A stretch of 64,000 bases of DNA, taken from contig NZ_CP097320.1 in the NCBI RefSeq assembly GCF_023515995.1, positions 1,674,001 to 1,738,000 of the forward strand, given 5' to 3'. The notes below the pieces were generated by a model. That model searched no databases. It was not told where the DNA came from and was given only the letters and a program-made list of their open reading frames with translations. The DNA is from Candidatus Mycobacterium methanotrophicum. GTDB taxonomy: Bacteria; Actinomycetota; Actinomycetes; Mycobacteriales; Mycobacteriaceae. Below, one piece after another: positions 20,245-28,897 of this stretch. Positions within the stretch are counted from its first letter, which is position 1. Each line of letters starts with the position of its first letter. The position numbers and the translations under genes were made by a program.

Positions 20245-20333
20245 TACTGCTGTGACCCGCGCTGGGACTGGTAGAACTCGTCGACGTCGAGCAGCGGGCG
20301 GGTGTCGGGGTTGAGATGACGACTGTGTGTCAC
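20244..20333 (-). CDS. 29-residue putative antitoxin (VapB tail or minimal antitoxin)
   Basis: A GTG frame of 29 codons encodes THSRHLNPDTRPLLDVDEFY then QSQRGSQQ and ends with TAG, whose G is the first base of the toxin GTG. This gene order and one-base overlap are typical of vapBC pairs. A TGA lies four codons upstream of the GTG, so a longer in-frame antitoxin with a DNA-binding domain is not possible. It could be the toxin-wrapping tail of a decayed VapB, or a genuine mini-antitoxin. No homologue is recognised. Confidence 0.45.
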   Translation of the reverse strand: MTHSRHLNPDTRPLLDVDEFYQSQRGSQQ

Positions 20334-20355
20334 CCCCAGCCCTCACACTTGCGCT

Positions 20356-20994
20356 GTGCTCGATCTCGTCTTGCCGCTGGAATGCGGCGGCTGCGGAGCG
20401 CCGTCGACGCGCTGGTGCGCGGCCTGCGCCCGCGAGCTGGCCGTGGGTCCCGACGTGCCGCGGGTGGTGAACCCGCGCATCGACGCAAAAGTTCCGGTGC
20501 TGGCGCTCGGCCGCTATGCCGGCGCGCGCCGGCAGGCGATCGTCGCGATGAAAGACCACGGCCGGAGCGATCTGATCGCGCCGTTGGCTCAGGCTTTGGG
20601 GCTCGGCGTACACCGATTACTCGGCTGGGGCCTGCTGGACGTCCCGCTGACGATCGTGCCGGCGCCGACCCGCAGCTGGGCGGCGCGGCGCCGCGGTGGC
20701 GATCCGGTCACCCTCATCGCGACGCTGGCGACAGCCGGCCACCCAGGCATCGCCGTGGTCCGTGCGCTGCGGATGAAGGCGCTGGCCCGCGACTCGGCCG
20801 GTCTGGGCAGTGCCGCCCGCGAGCGCAACATCGCCGGAAGGGTGCTGCTGACCCGCCGTCGCGTGCCGCTCGGTGGCGAGGTTTTACTCGTCGACGACAT
20901 CGTCACGACCGGCGCGACCGCCCGCGAATCGGTCCGCGTGCTGCAATCCGCGGGAGCGCAGGTGTCGGCTGTGCTGGCGCTGGCCGCCGCATGA
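20356..20994 (+). CDS. ComF-family phosphoribosyltransferase-like protein
   Basis: The 212-residue protein (Rv3242c type) has an N-terminal zinc-ribbon pattern CGGCG plus CAAC (about residues 10-24) and a C-terminal PRTase domain with the PRPP loop EVLLVDDIVTTGATARES. In competent bacteria ComFC helps DNA uptake; in mycobacteria the role is unknown. GTG 20356 sits only 22 bases from the divergent mini-antitoxin start, so the two share one short promoter region. hpf follows after 262 bases of leader. Confidence 0.88.
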   Translation: MLDLVLPLECGGCGAPSTRWCAACARELAVGPDVPRVVNPRIDAKVPVLALGRYAGARRQAIVAMKDHGRSDLIAPLAQALGLGVHRLLGWGLLDVPLTIVPAPTRSWAARRRGGDPVTLIATLATAGHPGIAVVRALRMKALARDSAGLGSAARERNIAGRVLLTRRRVPLGGEVLLVDDIVTTGATARESVRVLQSAGAQVSAVLALAAA

Positions 20995-21256
20995 GCGTTC
21001 ATGAAGAACGTGCAACAGGTGGACCAAAACACTGGAACTTCGGCCCGCAGACGGTCTACCGTCGGGATCAAGCACGTTGAACGCCTCAAGTCGGCGCGTC
21101 TGATGTAGGCGCCACGGCCCCGAAGACGGTAGGGGGTGAGTTCTCGACTCCTTGCACCGGCGGGCGACCAGGGCACGTCCATTAACCCCGTCGGCGCGTG
21201 TATTTCGAATCCGGCACGCCGCGCGCGTGCAACGCGAGAGAAACGAGCTGTCAAGC

Positions 21257-22024
21257 ATGTCAAGACTCACCGTAGATTCCGCTCGACTTGTCGCCGAACT
21301 ACCGCTAGCAGCCGACGAGCCACTACCGGCGGCAGCCGACGAGCCACTACCGGCGGCAGCCGACGAGCCACTACCGGCGGCAGCCGACGAGCCGGACCAA
21401 CCGACACCGCGCGCCGAGGTCGTCGTCAAAGGCCGCAACGTCGAGATACCCGACCACTTCCGCCTCTACGTCTCGCAGAAACTCGCCCGCCTGGAACGGT
21501 TCGACCGAACGATCTATCTGTTCGACGTCGAACTCGACCACGAACGCAACCGACGCCAACGCAAGTCGTGTCAGCATGTCGAGATCACTGCCCGCGGTCG
21601 CGGGCCGGTGGTCCGCGGCGAGGCAGGCGCTTTCAGCTTCTACGCCGCATTCGAAGCCGCGATCGCCAAGCTGGAAGCCCGGCTGCGCCGCGTCAAGGAT
21701 CGCCGCACAGTCCACTACGGCGACAAGACTCCGGTCTCGGTGGCCGAGGCGACCGCCGCCGTGCCGCCCGAGCCGGCCGCGGACACCGGAGCCGCGGGCG
21801 TGCCGGGCCGCAACGGCGCCTCCCCGACCAGCGGACACCACGAGCCGGGTCGGGTGGTGCGAATCAAGGAACACGCCGCCCAGCCCATGACGGTGGACGA
21901 CGCGCTCTACGAAATGGAGTTGGTCGGCCACGACTTCTTCCTGTTCTACGACAAGCAGACCGAACGGCCGTCGGTAGTCTACCGTCGGCACGCCTACGAC
22001 TACGGCCTGATCCGGTTGGCCTGA
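21257..22024 (+). CDS. hpf: long-form ribosome hibernation promoting factor
   Basis: Hpf binds the 30S subunit in stationary phase, blocking the mRNA channel and pairing ribosomes. The 255-residue protein has a variable N-terminal 50, a RaiA/S30AE domain (about 52-150, VVVKGRNVEIPDHFRLYV, ELDHERNRRQRK) and the C-terminal dimerisation domain (about 200-255, AAQPMTVDDALYEMELVGHD). ATG 21257 gives the H37Rv-like start MSRLTVDSARLVAE; the H37Rv protein is about 213 residues. The extra length is mainly the ADEPLPAA repeat and a linker. The 262-base region before it has no gene. Confidence 0.93.
   Translation: MSRLTVDSARLVAELPLAADEPLPAAADEPLPAAADEPLPAAADEPDQPTPRAEVVVKGRNVEIPDHFRLYVSQKLARLERFDRTIYLFDVELDHERNRRQRKSCQHVEITARGRGPVVRGEAGAFSFYAAFEAAIAKLEARLRRVKDRRTVHYGDKTPVSVAEATAAVPPEPAADTGAAGVPGRNGASPTSGHHEPGRVVRIKEHAAQPMTVDDALYEMELVGHDFFLFYDKQTERPSVVYRRHAYDYGLIRLA
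21308..21393 (+). repeat. 24-bp in-frame tandem repeat in hpf
   Basis: Three identical 24-bp copies (21308-21331, 21332-21355, 21356-21379) and a 14-base partial copy encode repeated ADEPLPAA in the Hpf N-terminal tail. Identity between copies is complete, so copy number has changed recently or can still change without breaking the frame. Confidence 0.9.
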
Positions 22025-22035
22025 CGGGGCCGATG

Positions 22036-22104
22036 GCGACGACCCCTCCGCGGCTGCGGGCGCCCCCAGCGCCCGGCTGCGCCGCGCTTGCGATCGCCGC
22101 TGGG
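22036..22104. repeat. dispersed GC-rich repeat (composite) before secA1
   Basis: It combines a family A-like part (CCCCTCCGCGGCTGCGGGCG) with the family B core CGGCTGCGCCGCGCTTGCGA followed by TCGCCGC. The B core is the reverse complement of the unit tandemly repeated at 35368-35538 and is also found at 27291-27335. Confidence 0.65.
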
Positions 22105-22180
22105 CCGGACATCACGGCTTGTCACCTAGGATGGGTGGCGCCCACGACATCTGATCCACAGAGGAGCCAGGGAAATAGCC

Positions 22181-25039
22181 GTGCTGTCTAAGTTGCTGCG
22201 CCTTGGTGAAGGTCGCATGGTCAAGCGCCTCAAGCGAGTGGCCGACTATGTCAACACCTTGGCCGACGATGTCGAGAAACTGACCGACGCCCAACTGCGC
22301 GCCAAGACCGACGAGTTCAAGCAGCGGCACGCCGACCCAAAAAACCCTGAAAGCCTCGACGACCTGCTGCCCGAGGCGTTTGCGGTGGCCCGCGAAGCGG
22401 CCTGGCGGGTGCTGGACCAGCGCCCCTTCGATGTGCAGGTGATGGGCGGTGCGGCCCTGCACTTCGGCAACGTCGCTGAGATGAAGACCGGCGAGGGCAA
22501 GACCCTGACGTCGGTGCTGCCGGCCTACCTGGGCGGCATCGGCGGCAAGGGCGTCCACATCGTCACCGTCAACGACTACCTGGCCAAACGAGACAGCGAA
22601 TGGATGGGCCGGGTGCACCGCTTCCTAGGCCTGGACGTCGGCGTGATCCTCGCGCACATGACACCCGACGAGCGGCGGGTGGCGTATGCCGCCGACATCA
22701 CCTACGGGACCAACAACGAATTCGGGTTCGATTACCTGCGCGACAACATGGCGCATTCGCTGGAAGAGTGCGTCCAGCGCGGCCACAACTTCGCGATCGT
22801 CGACGAGGTCGACTCAATCCTGATCGACGAAGCCCGCACCCCGCTGATCATCTCCGGTCCCGCCGACGCCGCCTCCAACTGGTACACCGAGTTCGCCCGG
22901 TTGGCGCCGTTGATGGAAAAAGACGTCCACTACGAGGTCGACCTGCGTAAACGCACGGTCGGGGTGCACGAGCTGGGCGTGGAATTCGTCGAGGACCAGC
23001 TCGGCATCGACAACCTCTACGAGGCCGCCAACTCGCCGCTGGTCAGCTACCTCAACAACGCGCTGAAAGCCAAGGAGCTGTTTCACCGCGACAAGGACTA
23101 CATCGTGCGCGACGGCGAGGTGCTCATCGTCGACGAGTTCACCGGCCGGGTGTTGATCGGGCGGCGCTACAACGAAGGCATGCACCAGGCCATCGAGGCC
23201 AAGGAGCACGTCGAGATCAAGGCCGAAAACCAGACGCTGGCCACGATCACGCTGCAGAACTACTTCCGTCTCTACGACAAGCTCTCCGGCATGACCGGCA
23301 CCGCTCAGACCGAGGCCGCCGAGCTGCATGAGATCTACAAACTCGGCGTCGTCACGATCCCGACGAACAAGCCGATGATCCGCACCGACTGCTCCGACCT
23401 GATCTACAAGACCGAGGAAGCCAAGTACATCGCGGTCGTCGACGATGTCAGCGAGCGCTACGAGAAGGGCCAGCCGGTGCTGATCGGCACCACCAGCGTG
23501 GAGCGCTCGGAGTACTTGTCGCGCCAATTCCAGAAGAAGCGCATCCCGCACAACGTGCTCAACGCCAAATACCACGAGCAGGAAGCCAACATCATCGCCG
23601 AGGCCGGCCGGCGCGGCGCGATCACGGTCGCCACCAACATGGCCGGCCGCGGCACCGACATCGTGTTGGGCGGCAACGTCGACTTTCTCACCGACACGCG
23701 GCTGCGCGCGCGAGGCCTCGATCCGGTGGAGACACCTGACGAGTACGAGCAGGCCTGGCACTCCGAGCTGCCTTTGGTCAAGGCCGAGGCCGCCGAGGAG
23801 GCCGCGGAAGTGATCGAGGCCGGTGGGCTGTACGTGCTGGGTACCGAGCGGCACGAGTCGCGGCGCATCGACAACCAGCTGCGCGGCCGTTCCGGTCGCC
23901 AGGGTGATCCCGGTGAGTCGCGCTTCTATCTGTCGCTGGGCGACGAGTTGATGCGCCGCTTCAACGGCGCGGCGCTGGAAACGCTGCTGACCCGACTCAA
24001 CCTGCCCGACGACGTGCCCATCGAAGCCAAGATGGTGACCCGCGCTATCAAGAGCGCGCAGACCCAGGTCGAGCAGCAGAACTTCGAGGTCCGCAAGAAC
24101 GTCCTCAAATACGACGAGGTGATGAACCAGCAGCGCAAGGTCATCTACACCGAGCGGCGCCGCATCCTCGAAGGCGAGAGCTTGCAGCAGCAAGCGCACG
24201 ACATGCTCGTCGACGTGATCACCGCCTACGTCAACGGAGCAACCGCGGAGGGTTACGCCGAGGACTGGGATCTGGAAAAGCTTTGGGAGGCATTGCAAAC
24301 GCTGTATCCGGTCAAGATCGACCACAAAGACTTGATCGACTCCGAGGCGATCGGCGAGCCCGGTGAGCTCACCCGTGAGGAACTGCTCGACGCGTTGATA
24401 AAAGACGCCGATCGCGCCTACGCGGAACGCGAGGCCGAGCTGGAGGAACTCGCCGGCGAGGGCGCGATGCGCCAGCTGGAACGCAACGTGCTGCTGGGCG
24501 TCATCGACCGCAAGTGGCGCGAGCATCTCTACGAGATGGACTACCTCAAAGAGGGCATCGGTCTGCGGGCAATGGCGCAGCGCGATCCACTGGTGGAATA
24601 CCAGCGCGAGGGGTACGACATGTTCACGGCGATGCTCGACGGCATGAAGGAGGAGTCGGTCGGCTTCTTGTTCAACGTCTCGGTCGAGGCGGTACCGGCG
24701 CCGCAGGTGGGACCGGTCTTGGAAACGCGGGACGTGCCGGAGGATCTGGCGGAGTTCGCCACCGCGGCAGCCGCCAGCGCACAGCAGCGGGCCGGTGGCG
24801 GGTCAGCCGGATCGGCTGGCGTGCGTGAGACCGCAAAGGCGTTGCGCGCCAAGGGAATTGAGACCGAATCTCCTGCATTGACCTATTCCGGGCCTGCCGA
24901 GGACGGTTCTGCGCAAGTGCAGGGCAACGGCGATGCGCAGAAGGCAGCGGCAGGGGCCGGCGGCAGTCGACGCGAGCGGCGGGAAGCCGCGCGTCGGCAG
25001 GGTCGCCATGCCAAGCCGAAGTCCGCCAAAAGGCGGTAG
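22181..25039 (+). CDS. secA1: preprotein translocase ATPase SecA1
   Basis: SecA1 is the housekeeping motor of Sec export. The 952-residue protein (H37Rv 949) has Walker A MKTGEGKT near residue 103, the DEAD-like box [18 protein letters not shown], the preprotein cross-linking domain (about 225-365), the second ATPase half with [15 protein letters not shown] and [15 protein letters not shown], and a basic C-terminal tail without the SEC-C zinc motif. GTG 22181 follows GAGGAGCCAGGG. A tail rich in Ala/Gly precedes the stop. The antiporter subunit starts five bases after it. Confidence 0.97.
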   Translation: MLSKLLRLGEGRMVKRLKRVADYVNTLADDVEKLTDAQLRAKTDEFKQRHADPKNPESLDDLLPEAFAVAREAAWRVLDQRPFDVQVMGGAALHFGNVAEMKTGEGKTLTSVLPAYLGGIGGKGVHIVTVNDYLAKRDSEWMGRVHRFLGLDVGVILAHMTPDERRVAYAADITYGTNNEFGFDYLRDNMAHSLEECVQRGHNFAIVDEVDSILIDEARTPLIISGPADAASNWYTEFARLAPLMEKDVHYEVDLRKRTVGVHELGVEFVEDQLGIDNLYEAANSPLVSYLNNALKAKELFHRDKDYIVRDGEVLIVDEFTGRVLIGRRYNEGMHQAIEAKEHVEIKAENQTLATITLQNYFRLYDKLSGMTGTAQTEAAELHEIYKLGVVTIPTNKPMIRTDCSDLIYKTEEAKYIAVVDDVSERYEKGQPVLIGTTSVERSEYLSRQFQKKRIPHNVLNAKYHEQEANIIAEAGRRGAITVATNMAGRGTDIVLGGNVDFLTDTRLRARGLDPVETPDEYEQAWHSELPLVKAEAAEEAAEVIEAGGLYVLGTERHESRRIDNQLRGRSGRQGDPGESRFYLSLGDELMRRFNGAALETLLTRLNLPDDVPIEAKMVTRAIKSAQTQVEQQNFEVRKNVLKYDEVMNQQRKVIYTERRRILEGESLQQQAHDMLVDVITAYVNGATAEGYAEDWDLEKLWEALQTLYPVKIDHKDLIDSEAIGEPGELTREELLDALIKDADRAYAEREAELEELAGEGAMRQLERNVLLGVIDRKWREHLYEMDYLKEGIGLRAMAQRDPLVEYQREGYDMFTAMLDGMKEESVGFLFNVSVEAVPAPQVGPVLETRDVPEDLAEFATAAAASAQQRAGGGSAGSAGVRETAKALRAKGIETESPALTYSGPAEDGSAQVQGNGDAQKAAAGAGGSRRERREAARRQGRHAKPKSAKRR

Positions 25040-25044
25040 CGGCG

Positions 25045-25527
25045 GTGGACGTCAAAGAGGTGCTGCTGCCCAGCATCGGCGTGCGATACGAGTTCACCAG
25101 CCGGCACGGCGAACGGATCGGCATCATCGCCCGACGCGGCGGCGAGTTCGAGGTCGTCATCTACGGCCGCGACGATCCCGACCAGGCTCGACCGGTTTTT
25201 CGCCTCACCGACGCAGAGGCCGATGCGGTCGCCCAGATTCTCGGCGCACCGCGGATCGCCGAACGGTTCCGGGAACTCACCAGCGACGTGCCGGGCATCG
25301 ATTCCGGGCAGGTTCGGGTCGATCCGGGCAGCCCGCTCGTCGGCCAGCCCCTGGGTGCCACTCGCGCCCGGACCCGCACCGGTGCGTCCATCGTGGCGAT
25401 CGTGCGCAACAACCAGGTACTGCAATCGCCGGGGCCGGCTGAAACGCTGCGGGCCCACGACGTATTGGTCGTCATCGGCACAGAACAGGGCATCGCGGCA
25501 GTCGAGCAGATCATCGCCAAGGGCTGA
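25045..25527 (+). CDS. regulatory TrkA-C subunit of a cation/proton antiporter (Rv3237c type)
   Basis: The 160-residue soluble protein has an N-terminal domain (VKEVLLPSIGVRYEFTSRHG) and a C-terminal RCK_C/TrkA-C domain (about 85-160, PGSPLVGQPLGATRARTRTG to VLVVIGTE). It corresponds to KhtT-like regulators that gate the membrane exchanger encoded four bases downstream. GTG 25045 matches the 160-residue H37Rv protein. H37Rv genes Rv3239c and Rv3238c, which separate it from secA1 there, are missing here. Confidence 0.9.
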   Translation: MDVKEVLLPSIGVRYEFTSRHGERIGIIARRGGEFEVVIYGRDDPDQARPVFRLTDAEADAVAQILGAPRIAERFRELTSDVPGIDSGQVRVDPGSPLVGQPLGATRARTRTGASIVAIVRNNQVLQSPGPAETLRAHDVLVVIGTEQGIAAVEQIIAKG

Positions 25528-25531
25528 GCCT

Positions 25532-26686
25532 GTGCAGGTTTCAGCGCCGTTGCTCTTACAACTCGGCGCCGTCTTAACGGTGCTTGCGGTCCTGGGCGGC
25601 TTTGTGCGCCGGTTCGGGCTGTCGCCGATACCGCTGTACCTGCTGGTCGGGCTGTGGCTGGGCAAAGGTGGTGTCGAGGAGCCGGTGGTCGCCGCCACCG
25701 AATTCATCAAGACGGGCGCGCCCATCGGTGTCGTGCTTTTGCTGCTCACGCTGGGTCTGGAGTTCTCGACCGCCGAATTCGCCAGCAGCATGAAGCGCCA
25801 CGTGCCCTCGGCGCTGGTCGACATCGTGCTCAACGCAACGCCGGGCGCGATCGCGGGCTGGATGCTCGGATTCAGCGGCATCGGCATTTTCGCGCTGGCC
25901 GGCGTGACGTATGTGTCTTCTTCCGGGCTGATCGCGCGGTTACTCGAGGAGCTCGACCGGCTGGGCAACCGCGAAACACCGGCTGTTCTGGCGGTGTTGG
26001 TGCTCGAGGATTTCGTCATGGCGGCTTACCTGCCGGTGTTCGCGGTGCTGGCGAGCGGTGGCACGTGGCTGCTGGCCGTCGGTGGAATGGTGGTCGCAGT
26101 CGGGGCATTTTGGGTGGCGTTCGCCGTGTCGTTTCGGTGGGGCCACTACTTCGGACGGCTGGTGGGTCACCCCGATTCCGAGCAGTTGCTGCTGCGCGTG
26201 CTGGGAGTGACGCTGATCGTGGCTGCGGTAGCCGAACGCATGCACGCTTCGGCGGCGGTGGGGGCGTTCCTCGTCGGGCTGACCTTGACCGGCGAGACTG
26301 CGAGCCGATCCCGCCAGGTACTGGGGCCGCTGCGCGACCTGTTCGCCGCGCTGTTCTTTCTGGGGGTCGGCGTCGGGGTCGATCCACGCGCGCTGGCACC
26401 GGTTCTGCCGGTAGGCATTGCGCTTGCTGTGGTCACCAGTGTGACGAAGGTCGCGACCGGCGTGTTCGCGGCGCGGCGTGAGGGGGTAGCACGCCGCGGA
26501 CAGTGGCGGGCAGGCACCGCCTTGATAGCCAGGGCCGAGTTCTCTTTGATCATCATCGGTTTGGTGGGGACGTCGATACCCGGTTTGGCCGCGACGGCGA
26601 TGTCCTACGTGTTCGTCGTGGCAATGATCGGGCCGGTGCTCACCCGGTTCGCCTCCGGCCCGTTGCCGGTCACCGGCCACGCTTAG
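25532..26686 (+). CDS. KefB/KhtU-type monovalent cation:proton antiporter (Rv3236c type)
   Basis: A 384-residue integral membrane protein of the CPA2 family with about 10-12 hydrophobic segments beginning at PLLLQLGAVLTVLAVLGGFV. The family blocks LGLEFS, AGVTYVSSSGLIARLLEE and VGAFLVGLTLTGE are visible. There is no C-terminal TrkA-N domain, as that function is split to the preceding gene. It probably expels K+ or Na+ in exchange for protons. The convergent Rv3235-like gene overlaps its last four bases. Confidence 0.9.
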   Translation: MQVSAPLLLQLGAVLTVLAVLGGFVRRFGLSPIPLYLLVGLWLGKGGVEEPVVAATEFIKTGAPIGVVLLLLTLGLEFSTAEFASSMKRHVPSALVDIVLNATPGAIAGWMLGFSGIGIFALAGVTYVSSSGLIARLLEELDRLGNRETPAVLAVLVLEDFVMAAYLPVFAVLASGGTWLLAVGGMVVAVGAFWVAFAVSFRWGHYFGRLVGHPDSEQLLLRVLGVTLIVAAVAERMHASAAVGAFLVGLTLTGETASRSRQVLGPLRDLFAALFFLGVGVGVDPRALAPVLPVGIALAVVTSVTKVATGVFAARREGVARRGQWRAGTALIARAEFSLIIIGLVGTSIPGLAATAMSYVFVVAMIGPVLTRFASGPLPVTGHA

Positions 26687-27219
26687 CCGATGTGCAGTGC
26701 AACCACCTGCCAGCGCCCGCCCGCGACCCGTTCGATGCGGCAGGCGATGGCATGAATGCGGCGTCCGCGGCTATAGCTGCCGAATACCTCGGCCGCGGCG
26801 AACCGGTCCGCCGCGCCCGCCGGTTGCAGCCGCAACCGGCGCAACACCCTGGCCGCGCCGTCGTCGGCCGCAAGCCGGCCGGCCGTGAACCGATTGGCGC
26901 ACAGCACCGAGTCGACCAGGGCGGCGGTCAACAGCCCGCGAAGCTGCGCAACCGGGCGGCGACGGTCGAGGACTTCCAGCACTCGACGCAGCGCGGCATC
27001 GGCGAAGCACGCCGCCTGCCGCATCGACGCGGAGCTGGTCGACGATTCGCCGGCCGCAGCGGGCGGAGCAGAATGTCGTTGCGGCCCGCTCTTATCGGGC
27101 TGGCGCAGCGCGATGGGCGAGGGCGGCGGGCACTGCCGGAAATCGCGCGCCGGCGGCTCATAATCGACGACGGGCATGACGGCGAACGCGTCGCGGTCGG
27201 CGGGGCCGGGGCTGGTCAA
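26683..27219 (-). CDS. Rv3235-family Ala/Arg-rich protein
   Basis: A 178-residue protein of the actinobacterial Rv3235 family, function unknown. The conserved C-terminal 100 residues include ALRRVLEVLDRRRPVAQLRG and AAEVFGSYSRGRRIHAIACR then VERVAGGRWQVVALHIG-like text, with MPVVDYEPPARDF near the N-terminus. TTG 27219 is favoured because GGGAG lies 8 bases upstream; ATG 27177 is a shorter option. A longer reading to 27393 would translate the dispersed repeat and is not supported. The family is often near secA2- or secA-linked loci; no activity is inferred. Confidence 0.7.
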   Translation of the reverse strand: MTSPGPADRDAFAVMPVVDYEPPARDFRQCPPPSPIALRQPDKSGPQRHSAPPAAAGESSTSSASMRQAACFADAALRRVLEVLDRRRPVAQLRGLLTAALVDSVLCANRFTAGRLAADDGAARVLRRLRLQPAGAADRFAAAEVFGSYSRGRRIHAIACRIERVAGGRWQVVALHIG

Positions 27220-27290
27220 CTCTGCACTCTCCCAATGCTTACGAAGGGCCCACAAAGTAGGCCTGCGGGAGAGTGGCAGACGCTTCGGTT

Positions 27291-27335
27291 GCGGCGACCC
27301 GCTGCGCCCGGCTGCGCCGCGCTTGCGATCACCGC
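27291..27335. repeat. dispersed GC-rich repeat, family B, single copy
   Basis: The stretch GCGGCGACCCGCTGCGCCCG then GCTGCGCCGCGCTTGCGATC is the reverse complement, with few changes, of the unit in the 57-bp tandem array at 35368-35538. It lies between the Rv3235-like gene and tgs3. Confidence 0.7.
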
Positions 27336-27353
27336 GTGCGATGATCATCGCAC
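27336..27353. promoter_or_regulatory. perfect 18-bp palindrome upstream of tgs3
   Basis: GTGCGATGATCATCGCAC is a perfect palindrome directly next to the dispersed repeat and 110 bases before the tgs3 start, in a divergent intergenic region. The symmetry suits a dimeric repressor operator; the regulator is not identified. Confidence 0.5.
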
Positions 27354-27463
27354 ACTCGTCGCGGGCGCGTACCGCGCTGCTGCACACTCGCATCGACGGT
27401 TAGCGTGAGCGGCAGATCGATCGGTGCTACTGAATTCGCAAGGGTACTGCAAGGAGCGGCGAC

Positions 27464-28879
27464 GTGGCGAGGTTGTCCACTTCGGACGCGTCGTTCTACC
27501 AGCTGGAGAACACCGCCACCCCGCTGTACGTGGGCTCCCTTTCGATTCTGCGACAGCCGCGCGGCGGGCTGAGCTACGAGAAGTTGCTGGCCACGGTCGA
27601 GCAGCGGCTGCCGAAGGTGCCGCGCTACCGGCAGAAGGTCCGCGAAGTGGCCATGGGTTTGGCCCGGCCGGTGTGGATCGACGACCGCGATTTCGACATC
27701 ACCTACCATGTTCGGCGCTCGGCGCTGCCGTCGCCGGGGAGCGACGAGCAGTTGCATGAACTGATCGGCCGGCTGGCTGCACGTCCGATGGACAAGTCCC
27801 GGCCGCTCTGGGAGATGTACTTGGTGGAGGGCCTGGCCGGAAATTGTCTCGCGCTTTACACCAAGTCGCACCAGTCGCTGATCAACGGGATGGGCGCGGT
27901 GGAGATCAGCCACGTCGTCGCCGACCGCAGCCGCCGTCCGCCGCCGTTCGTCGAGGACTTCTGGGTGCCGGCCCGCGAACCGGGCGCCACGCGGCTGTTG
28001 GTGGGCGCCGTCGGCGACTGGGCCGCCCGCCCGCGGGCGCAGTTGCGGGCGGTAGGTGCCGGGATCACCATGCTGGCGACCAATTCCGGCCAGCTCATCG
28101 AGGTCGGTGGGCGGATGTTCGGCCTGGCCCGCAGGCTTGCGCGGGGGAGTGCGCCCAGCAGCCCGCTCAACACCACGGTGTCCCGCAACCGGCGGTTCAC
28201 GGTTGCCCGTGGACGTCTTGATGCCTACCGCGCGATTCGGGCCCGCTACAACTGCGACGTCAACGACGTCGTGCTGGCGGTGATCGCCGGCGCGCTGCGT
28301 AACTGGCTGTTGTCTCGCGGCGCGGCGGCGGCGCCAACCGAAACCGTGCGAGCATTGGCGCCGTTGCCGGTGTACGTCGACGAGACATTCGGCTCGGCGG
28401 GCCGGGGGCGGACGACCAGCCAGATCAGCCAGGTGGTGCCTTTTCTGGTCGACCTTCCAGTAGGGGAGGGCAACGCGGTTGTGCGGTTGTCGCAGATCGC
28501 GCACGCCACCGAATCCAATCCGGCCGCGACCAGCCTCGTCGATGCCCGAACCATTGCGACGTTGTCGGGTTTTGCGCCGCCGACACTGCACGCCATGGGT
28601 ATTCGGGTGGCCACCGGCTTGTCGCCGCGCTTGTTCAACCTGTTGATCACCAATGCGCCAGGCGCACAGTCGCAGATGTACGTGGCCGGTGCAAAGTTGT
28701 TGGAGAGCTACGCCGTACCGCCGCTGCTCAACAAGCAGGTGCTGGCCATCGGCGTGACCTCCTACAACGGCATGTTGTATTTCGGCATCAACGCTGACCG
28801 GGACGCGATGAGCGATGTCGACGTGCTACCGGGGCTGTTAGCCGAATCGCTCGATGAACTACTGGAAGCCGCGCAATAG
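27464..28879 (+). CDS. tgs3: wax ester synthase/diacylglycerol acyltransferase (Tgs3)
   Basis: The 471-residue WS/DGAT protein would make triacylglycerol or wax esters from acyl-CoA. Both halves of the family are present: the N-terminal CoA-acyltransferase-like half and the C-terminal domain with LVDARTIATLSGFAPP and the NAPGAQSQMYVAGAKLLE block. In H37Rv the same product is split into Rv3234c and Rv3233c; here it is one frame. The catalytic HHxxxDG is degenerate: residues 136-142 read HQSLING, so the second His and the Asp are Gln and Asn. GTG 27464 has AAGGAGCGG upstream. Confidence 0.88.
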   Translation: MARLSTSDASFYQLENTATPLYVGSLSILRQPRGGLSYEKLLATVEQRLPKVPRYRQKVREVAMGLARPVWIDDRDFDITYHVRRSALPSPGSDEQLHELIGRLAARPMDKSRPLWEMYLVEGLAGNCLALYTKSHQSLINGMGAVEISHVVADRSRRPPPFVEDFWVPAREPGATRLLVGAVGDWAARPRAQLRAVGAGITMLATNSGQLIEVGGRMFGLARRLARGSAPSSPLNTTVSRNRRFTVARGRLDAYRAIRARYNCDVNDVVLAVIAGALRNWLLSRGAAAAPTETVRALAPLPVYVDETFGSAGRGRTTSQISQVVPFLVDLPVGEGNAVVRLSQIAHATESNPAATSLVDARTIATLSGFAPPTLHAMGIRVATGLSPRLFNLLITNAPGAQSQMYVAGAKLLESYAVPPLLNKQVLAIGVTSYNGMLYFGINADRDAMSDVDVLPGLLAESLDELLEAAQ

Positions 28880-28897
28880 CGCTGCTATTCACCAGTC

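Noticed and set aside
22814-24526. 570-codon open frame on the minus strand within secA1
   Set aside because: It is fully antisense to the clearly conserved SecA1 and reflects GC-rich codon bias; it has no recognisable domain.
26683-27393. Longer form of the Rv3235-type protein starting at 27393
   Set aside because: The added N-terminus would be translated from the dispersed repeat and the palindrome and lacks a ribosome-binding site; a TTG with GGGAG at 27219 is better.
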